From Sipunculus nudus (taxonomy: Eukaryota; Annelida; Sipuncula; Golfingiida; Sipunculidae), in assembly GCA_026874595.1 (NCBI GenBank), contig CM049306.1, positions 73,407,642 through 73,471,641 on the forward strand: 64,000 nt of DNA, in the 5' to 3' direction. Of this stretch, positions 55,701-64,000 are shown piece after piece. Numbering within the stretch: the stretch's first letter is position 1; each line of letters begins with the position of its first letter. The translations under genes and the position numbers were made by a program. Below the pieces are notes generated by a model. That model saw only the letters and a program-made list of their open reading frames with translations. It ran no database searches and had not been told where the DNA came from.

Positions 55701-58700
55701 GTAATACTCCCGCTCATAATCGAGCCCCAACCTTGTCTAACTTTCGCTTAACTGCATAATACACAGCGTAGTATATACTGATATCACAGAGAAAAGATAC
55801 AAAGCAGCTTGCATTGCTTGCCAAAAAAATCGTATAAAATCAGATATGGTGTTTATGAGAGGAAAACATGTAATTAAGGCTCAAACAGGAATACATTCGA
55901 ATGACTTTAGCTAAATATAGTGTTTATGAATGAAAACAGAGCTCGCTAATAATGCTTTGCAACCGCTTTGCTTGAAACCTCCCCTGATCAAAAACATTTA
56001 TTTGCGTGGCCTTTTCTCAGAAAGACGGATTGTGGCAAGTGATACATTGTAAGGTCCAAAACACACTGGCGCGGACGGCACGCGGGCGGAAAGGCGGTAA
56101 AAATCGCTTCCCTATTATAATATCACTTATGACAAAACACACTGGCGCGGGCGGCGAGTTTCAGTGATCACTCCCGGATATATATATTGTGAATATATAT
56201 TTTCTCTATAGAAAATCTGGTAAAAGGCATTTAATTTACAAATTATTTATTTGTATACTACAATATATAGTGAAGTATATAATTAAGTAAATATAACATA
56301 TATACCAACTATACATAGACAAATGAATGTTTATATATAATTCTTTGATATGAAAATTACAAGCAAATATATTCACGTAGAAACATATTGTTTCACATAT
56401 ATTAAATCATAATTATTGTTCACCAAGTGATATTATTACTGTTTTATTAAATTTACGCTATACCGGGATATATTTCTTAGACAAACATATAAAAATACCA
56501 CCAAAAAAATCTCGATATTCAACAGCTGTTCAACATAATTTGCCCCCTGCCACCCGCGCCAGTGTTTTCACTTTTTCAAGTTTACCGCAGAGGCTGCTGG
56601 CTCGAGTTGACTTGGGAAGAACACAGGGCAATTTTTTCTTTAGTTTACCACCACTGAGCAGTGTTTATCAAATTATATCTAAAGTGAAAACACCGCTGAG
56701 TTGTATTTTACATATGCTTTCGATACAAAATCTTCGATTTATGATGTATATGACATTTTGAGTAGATTAACGACCTCTGGTGGAAGGGTGGTGCAGCAGA
56801 TGGACAGGGAATATATTATTAGAAATATAATAAGTGTATTAGGAGAGGTGTTGCTAACCGTCATAGTGAATATGTACGTGTCTCCTAAAACAGTGTTAAA
56901 GGCTAATTTGACTATTAATTAAATTGGTTAAAAAATCTTGAACTTATGCCATAAAGGCTTAAGACTCGTAAGTAGTCCACACACATTTGTCCCATTTGTT
57001 ATATAATAAAAGACTTGATATGCTCTTGTAAGATCTCGATTTTATTTCAGATTGCAACACAAAATGAGATCGGTATGCATTTATACACGAGCGCAAATCT
57101 GCTGAGAGTCCGAGTCTGCGCAGTTTGCTGCAGCACGGATGTCAGCTATTACGTCAGCTGTGTCGGAGTACACATAAGTTCATACATATTCATGAGGACT
57201 CCATATTAGTTGAGGTTATCCCAAACGGAAGCCACTTGAAAACAGTGAATTAGCCGTTGCAAGTGAAAACGTATTATACGAAGGTCAGACTGACGCATTA
57301 TTTTCACTATATATTATCATGTAAATAAAGCAGTACTGCATGCATACCTGACCTTTATTTTGACGGCTCTGGCACATTGGTCTGAGAGACCATACTAAAC
57401 TCTGTTTACAAATTCGGAGAAAGTGGCGCCTCATGTGACTCGTTTGAAAACTATAAACCTAGTTCTATCTCAGTCTGAAGATGGCAGCACCTCCTGGAGC
57501 AAACTGTGTAAAAGACACGCCTCTCACAGCATCTGGTGTCAGAATTTTTACTCTGCAGATAAAAACATTAACTTTGCATGATTAAAAAGCCAAAATCCTA
57601 TATTATCCAATAAACAAAACAACATATTAATGTCCTTTTTATTAGTTTGAGGGTGACACCTTCAGCCCGGCCCTGTCATATTATATTTAGTCCGGTGGAC
57701 CTACACATCCGGAGCCACTTATCCTGTAATAATATCAGTCATCAAGGTTTGAAACTTCGAGTGATAGCCAAACTGCAAGTATAATATAGCAATCACTCGA
57801 AGCTCTGTCGTTTCTTTGATCGAGTTCGGCTCTCGATTGGCATGGCGACCGCTTGTCTCCGCTGCTGGGATCGGCGGATGGGGTTGCATGCTGCTTCTGT
57901 CTCTGTGGTTGTGGGTGCTGTAGCTTTCTTCGGGTCACCGGTATATGGGTAAAATGTAGGCGTTCTCTCGGCTCCCGCTAGCTTGGCTTGGCTTGCATCA
58001 CGTCTGTCGGCTCCTTCAAATGAAAGTCTTAAGAGACAACCGGGGCAGCGATCCCAGATCACCTCAACCGTGTCTGTTTAATGACTTTAAAAACTTGATC
58101 CTACCATTCCTAGTGCTAGAAAATAGCTTTCAGGGTTAACTGTCATGACTAATATTTCTGATACAATGTTTAATAGGGGATATGAAATCTATATATCAGT
58201 GCACAGCCAGCCACATCTTACCATCTAATTAGATGAATAGCTGAATAAACAGATGAACAGACAACCAACCAGGCCATTATCTGATTACATGTGCAGAAGA
58301 GAAATCACTAGGGTGATTGTGTGTACTAGCCGTGACAAAATGACTCTGTATAGGCTCTACTTGAGTCGTGATACAAGCAATATTGAGGGATGCATCGCAG
58401 TGGTTTCCATCATGTTGCATTCATATTGTGGTAAAACCACCCATAATCCTAACATGATGCTACTGTTACGGAGACAAATTGCTCAGGGGAAAATTTTGGG
58501 CCGATCCGGGATTCGAACCCCTATTCAAACCACAATACCCCGGGACTGAAAAAAATACCGTCATTTTGGACGCGGCCCCCATTTGTTACGAAGACAATCT
58601 GCTAAAGGGAAAATATTGGGCTGGGATTCGAACCCATATCAGCGCCGCGTTTGCCCGCGTTCCAAACGATTCACCAGAAAAGGAAGCTTTACCAGCGAAA

Positions 58701-59559
58701 CAGTTCGGTCCGCTTTTATGTCAACCCGAAACACTACGGATGATTATATTTAACACGAGAATACATGTGAACTCACACCCCAAACTGAAATCCCGTCTCT
58801 ATGGTAACGGGTCATTTCCTGTACCGCCTGCAAGTTGCCTGCGTCCTGTAACACGTACGAGCCATTATTGTGTTCATGCGGTCATAAATTCAACAAACAT
58901 GCCGAGGGGTTTACCAAAATGCTGATTAAAACCGAACTTTTCTCCTTATGTTTGGTATTAGTAGAAAGTACACAAAAAATGCTAAGGATTGGTCTGGTTT
59001 ATGTTAATTGACAGTGTACCTGACTACCTGTAGGCCACGAGGCGTTGTCAAAAATAACGAAAATATTTGCATCCTCATGAGGCCTTATAATGCGTTCTCC
59101 AGACCTACAAGTAAAGACTCTGGCAGGCCAGTAATCTGGTCATAATGTCAGAGGGTCGATATTACGCTAGGTGTGTACATATATATATATATATATACCA
59201 TATATCAGAATTACGTAGCAGTAACCTTTAATGAGATTATTTTATATAACTGAAACCTTTGCTTATAAATATTAAATATACACTATGTATAGCCAAACCA
59301 GGCTAGTTAGCAAATTTATAAATATTATGTTATATGCTATTAGTAGGATAGCCTTAATTGTGCCACTGGGTGTGGTTTATTACCTTTGAACTTGTCAGGA
59401 TATAACAGTAACCTTTAATGATTTTACTTTTGATGTAACAGTAACCTTTGGTGATGAACTGTCTGATAGAGAGTCAGTTGTCACACTCAGTGATCACAGT
59501 ACATAAAACATTTCAGTTACAGTACATTAAAGAAAGCATATTTATTACAAATCATTAAT
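49771..59559. other. Unit 2 downstream of DNPH1-B, repeat-bearing non-coding sequence
   Basis: This mirrors 24701-34502. The Helitron-like element is at 51985-52440, the two-unit repeat at 53165-53970, NF-I-type units near 54100-54280, the GGCGCC repeat at 54472-54780, the dispersed repeat at 54795-55138, the inverted-repeat block near 56130-56570 and tRNA-like units at 58464-58660. No additional gene was recognised. Confidence 0.6.
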
Positions 59560-59567
59560 ATTATTTC
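59560..59567. other. Empty site of the hAT element in unit 2
   Basis: A single ATTATTTC with flanks matching both sides of the unit-1 insertion (34503-34510 and 35361-35368). This shows the unoccupied state. Confidence 0.92.
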
Positions 59568-59739
59568 ATATAAATCATAAAACTTCTTTTAATATCCAAT
59601 ATGTACAATAATCTGTGCAAACCACACTATCCGCACTATACTTATTATCAGTTAGTTACTATAATCAAGATATTATCAATTATTCTTTCCAAAGATGACA
59701 AATAGTTCCAGCAATAACATGATAAATCGCTATTTAATA

Positions 59740-61470
59740 AAATGCATCTTTAAATTAATAAAACTCACAAGAGTGACGTAATCTTTGTTTAACAGTTCCA
59801 ACAGATGGTACCAGACCCAACAAATGGCAATAATCTTATAACATTTTATTTACCCTATTAACATTAAGCGCATATATTCATAAGAGGTTTACAAATACTT
59901 ATTTTTTTTGCACAACTCACCGGAGTGATATACACATTTTTTTATTCAAACAAAAAGAAAACGCATACAATCATACGACAGAAAATATATAAACAACTAG
60001 TATATTTACAGGATGATGAACAAGAAATAAAGACGTGATACCTTTACCTATATATACAAATACAAACCCTTATAAATATGTGTTGTTATAAAATATATAG
60101 GGTAATAAAATACAAATCACTGTTCAATGGACACCGAATTGAAAAAAAAAGAAATATATGGAATGTGTATGAACTATTCTAAAAACTTGCTTATTGGTTT
60201 CCATTTATCATGCATAATGGGGATAAATAATACTAGTAGTTTGTTTGGCCATGTGTTTGTACAACAATTCCAACAGATGGTACCAGATCCAACAAATGGC
60301 AATAATCTTATAACATTTTATTTACCATATTAACAATAAAGCGCATATATTCATAGGAGGTTAACAATTACTTGTTTTTTCTGCACCACTCACCGGAGTG
60401 ATATACAATTTTTTTAATTCAAACTTGAAAAAAAACACACACAATCATACGACAGAAAACATATAAACAACTAGTACATTTACAGGATGATGAACAAGAA
60501 ATAAAGACGTCATACACTTACCTATATATACAAATACAAACCCTCTGTTTATATATTTGTGTTGTTAAAAATATATAGGGTCATAAAACACAAATCACTC
60601 TTCAATGGACAGTTCACCGAATAGGGCAAAAAAGAAATATATGAAATGTGTATGAACAATTCTAAAAACTTGCTTATTGGTTTCCATTTATCATGCATAA
60701 TGGGGTGAAATATTAGTTTGTTTGGTACTGTGTTTGTCAATATTATGTATTTGTATATGTATATTAAATGTAAGCTTGAAACGTGAAAGCTGCCAAGGAG
60801 TGTCTTTACTATTACTGACATACCAAGTGTTGATAAGTTAGTTTTGTTGAATATAACATGTTTTAGTAAGGTTAGCAACATCTCTCACAAAATTTTAACT
60901 TTAAAAAATTTCTTCATCATATAATATATCATGTACTGGCATCTCATCTGGTTTATCTACGTTTATTGTAAGACCTGATGTTTTCTCAAAGTGTTCAAAT
61001 GTCTTAATAGCTTTCTTGATAGACTGGTAACCCCCGGACAGTATAAGACCTGTATCATCTGCATATTGTATCAATTTATATTGGATTATTTCTTTTTTGC
61101 ATGTTAATATTTCAGATGCTAAAATGAATAAATATGGAGATAAGGGGCAACATTGTCTTACTCCTGGAGAAATTGTAAAATACCCAGTTGCCCAACCTAT
61201 ATTCATGACACAACTGCTGATGTTAGTGTAAAGAATATTAACCCATTTTTAAAAGAATTCTCCAATATTGTAGAGGAGACTTGACAATTTTCTGAATGTG
61301 GGATCTTTCTGAAAAATCAAATGCTTTTCCAAAATCGATTTTATAAATAGTTATTTATTTTGTTTTCTGGCATATGCAAATAGATCTTTTATTTTCATAA
61401 TATTTTCCCAAAAGTCCCTTTTTGTTGATGAATCCTATTTGGTTGGAATTTATAATATGAGGTAATCTTT
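59740..61470 (-). pseudogene. LINE ORF2 remnant upstream of DNPH1-C, minus strand
   Basis: Equivalent to 35369-37260, with GVRQCCPLSPYLF and YKLIQYADD on the minus strand in the frame 60901-61206. Relative to the earlier copy, about 33 bp are missing just before YADD (near 61083), which joins the two RT parts into one frame. The roughly 470-bp tandem duplication (59799 and 60271) is also present. Confidence 0.8.
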
Positions 61471-62885
61471 TCTTGTTAATTTGACGAGGTTTTTGCAGTT
61501 ATTTTATAATCTGTATTCAACATTGAAAAAGGAGGCCAACTTTTTAGATATAAGACTTTGTACAACAGATCTAAACAGTGACAACTATTCCTTGCAATAA
61601 CCTAATATTATAAGATATTATTTTACATATTGGTAATAATGCCACAGTATATTAGGTAGAATAATAACTTTAGTGATGGTATATACCGCAGGCAATTAAA
61701 TTCCCACATCTTTGTATGATCACTCTGTGAGGATGATTCCCGTTGATATCATCAGTAGCTTTAATGAGTTTATTGTGATCTAACATTAACCTTTGGTGAG
61801 TTATTTGTTTGAGTGAGAATGTGTTATGACAGTATCCATGAAAGGTTGTGGTTGCAGTACATTATAGATTTTCATTCATTATTATATCCTTTGATGCAGA
61901 ATAATCAACCTTATAATCGCCTATATAAGCCCCCCCCCCCCCAGACTCAAGGTAAGTCCATTATACCCAGCTGTTTACTCTTACTGGTTATTTGGATATT
62001 AATCTATTTGAGTATATCACAATTACTGGATATTTTATTTTCATAATTCTTATTACAACACTGATATTATATTTAGCAACAGTAATATTATATATATATA
62101 TATATTGAAACAGTAATATATATATTTAAAATGTATTTAATCTTCAACGCAACCGTAATTAAGTAAAATATTAAATGTTTCAGTGAATTTGTGATTTTAC
62201 ACAAATTATATATATTTATGATTTATATTCATATTTCCTAAATTTGTAAACATTTATAATAAAATATTTGTCAAGATGGGTATTGTTATTCTATTAATAG
62301 GTTTTGTATGTGTATGCCCACCAAAGGTTACTTATTGGTTATTGTTACACAAGAGATCAGATGAGATTAATGGGAATTAACCACACATACAAAGTTAATG
62401 TGTGAGTACAGTTAATTGGCTTTGGAATATATACACCATCACTACAATAAAAAAGTACAATTATTATTCTACTTCCAAAATTAATATTTTGCTTGGATAA
62501 TAATTTCTTGGCCTGTTACTTTTGTTTTACATTTTATTCAATTTTAATATAGTAAAGTTTATTTACTTTGGATCAGTGGTATAACACTTATTTCAGATAA
62601 ATTAAAGATACAGCTTGCTATATATGATTAATTGCACCATTACTATCTGATATTGTGTTGGTACACAAATTAAACACCATTTGTTTATATAACTATTCAT
62701 CCAATTAGATGGTATGGTGTAGCTGATGCATAGAAGATGACTGGTGTCCTAATAGTTTACCATGCAGACCACACTGCCAACCAGACAAGTAGTGTTTTAG
62801 ACCCTTATCCTGACTTGCATGCTGACTTTGGGGTGATGTAAGTAGATTTGAAAGTACAGTTGGAACAAAGGAAAATACGCCGCAT
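61471..62885. other. AT-rich sequence with a poly-C tract, no gene recognised
   Basis: Counterpart of 37261-38685, with sampled stretches about 4-7% different plus small indels. Confidence 0.5.
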
Positions 62886-62889
62886 GTGG

Positions 62890-63430
62890 GACAACAGCTA
62901 TACTGGTCTAATCGAAGAAAAATTGTCCACTCGAAATGAGGACTTTTAAAACAGCTTACTTTTGAAATAGGCATTCCTCAAACAGGACACTCTGCTAGTT
63001 CATATACTGTCCCCTTTTTTGGTTTTAAGGACTTTTATAACTGGTTATCGCCCATTCTCAATGTCTTTAGTACTTGAAACGAGTGCCTGTGGTTTAAATG
63101 ACCCGCCAGTATTCATCCGCGATAAATGTGTCTTTATGCTGATGATATTTTGTTTAATTGTCCCGCGAATTCATCCGATTATTGTGTAATAAAAACACGT
63201 ACAGCCCACCATCGCACTGATAACATGAATCGGCTCTGTATAAATCAGTAAAAATATCATCTATCATCTTATATGCCCTGAAAGCAATCTAATCAAACGA
63301 ATATTTGGATAGCCAATGTTAACCTGGCATTTGGAAATTACAAAAAAATAGGCGTTATCATCTCCTAGGTCTTGCGCAAAAAAAAACCTATATGCGTCCT
63401 GCGATACATAAAATGAAGGTCTTGTTTTCA
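62890..63430 (+). pseudogene. LINE RT fragment upstream of DNPH1-C
   Basis: LYADDILFNCP at about 63133-63165 matches the remnant upstream of copy B. It is closer to B than to A, like the rest of the region upstream of C. Confidence 0.7.
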
Positions 63431-63605
63431 GGCTAAGCCGAAATTTAGATACTAATAGTTTAACACAGTGCATAATGCTTTAAAACAAGTCAAATATGAA
63501 AAGACTTGAACCTCATATCAATTCATGTTTTAGATATATCTTAATTGTTATCTAACCTAATTTGCATGTTTTCATGAACAACTTTTTACTTTCGTTTTTC
63601 AGAAC

Positions 63606-63753
63606 ATGATGCTAAAAATCTATTTTTGTGGAAGCATCACTGCAGGGGAGCAGGACACCCCGCTGTATCGTCGCATCATACAAAAGGTGGGAACTTACGG
63701 GAAAGTGCTCACAGAATATGTAGGAGACATGGCACACTGCAGTCAACTTCAAG
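63606..63753 (+). CDS. DNPH1: DNPH1 copy C, first coding exon only (gene continues past window)
   Basis: Two adjacent ATGs (63606 and 63609) follow the acceptor-like TTTCGTTTTTCAG. The exon ends before GTAACA at 63753 in phase 1, as in A and B. It keeps LKIYFCGSIT (Tyr and Ser of the active site). Downstream of the CGCTGTATC shared by all copies it differs from A and B at many positions, including the end of the exon (MAHCSQLQ in place of NSYRSKLE). The following intron is also clearly diverged, so this is an older paralogue. Confidence 0.85.
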
Positions 63754-64000
63754 GTAACACGTCATATACATGTCATTATAAATCACTGTAATTGAGCTGT
63801 ATGGTGCTTTTAATAATTAATTTTTTTTGCTATCTATTTTATTGAGAAAAAAATAATTGAAATCAGCCTATATCTAAGGATTCATAAGCATTATTGTATG
63901 ACATTTTTTAATATTGCTTACAATAAGTGTGTACTGGAATGCAGGTAAAATTTATTTATTTCAACATACCTAATTGCATACATTTTACTACTGTTATGCC
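63754..64000 (+). other. Start of DNPH1-C intron 1
   Basis: Recognisably related to 14496-14710 and 39568-39785, through phrases such as AATAATTGAAATCA and GCATTATTGTATG, but with many changes. The Gypsy element is not reached. Confidence 0.6.

Larger units (their letters stand above)
39476..63661. repeat. Tandem duplication unit 2 (about 24.19 kb)
   Basis: This is the second copy of the unit, with the same order of DNPH1 body, intronic Gypsy element, Helitron-like elements, GGCGCC repeats, tRNA-like repeats and minus-strand LINE. It is shorter than unit 1 mainly because it lacks the 850-bp hAT element. Small differences include a shorter A-tract near 51050, an extra 9 bases near 50620 and a shorter TA run near 59178. 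Confidence 0.95.

Overview
The window is AT-rich, intron-containing animal DNA packed with transposable elements. It holds Ty3/Gypsy retroelements, LINE reverse-transcriptase fragments, Helitron-like elements built around a microsatellite and a satellite array, a non-autonomous hAT element and many short dispersed repeats. This mix suggests a marine invertebrate, most likely a mollusc and plausibly a bivalve. That is an inference from repeat style; no taxon-specific gene is present.

The only recognisable cellular gene is DNPH1 (formerly RCL), 2'-deoxynucleoside 5'-phosphate N-hydrolase. It occurs as a tandem series: copy A (exons 14351-14495, 23705-23764, 24141-24251, 24579-24700), copy B (39420-39567, 48775-48834, 49211-49321, 49649-49770) and the first coding exon of copy C (63606-63753). 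The array is a direct duplication of about 25 kb. Unit 1 (about 14404-39475) is followed by unit 2 (about 39476-63661), then by the start of a third, diverged copy. Both boundaries fall inside the first coding exon. B has a C-like upstream region and an A-like body, as expected from unequal crossing-over inside that exon, or from a haplotype mis-join in the assembly.

Layout. 1-5707: degenerate plus-strand Gypsy element, 5' end outside the window, reverse transcriptase deleted, 3' LTR at about 5440-5707. 5990-7190: short repeats with a GGTGGCGCCACC core. 8246-12095: a dispersed repeat split by a 3.5-kb insertion with inverted ends, which itself carries a Helitron-like satellite element. 12344-12430: transposon-end-like sequence. 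13655-14170: LINE remnant upstream of DNPH1-A. 14351-24700: DNPH1-A, whose 9.2-kb first intron holds a minus-strand Gypsy element (15150-23647) interrupted by a Helitron-like insertion. 24701-34510: repeats and unassigned sequence. 34511-35360: hAT-type element present only in unit 1. 35365-37260: minus-strand LINE. 38690-39240: second copy of the upstream LINE remnant. 39420-63661: unit 2, repeating this order without the hAT element. 63606-64000: start of copy C.

Apart from DNPH1, the protein-like sequences recognised here are broken mobile-element genes. The main interest is structural: a tandem array with a chimeric gene, several elements that can be checked against empty sites inside the same window, and copy-specific rearrangements.
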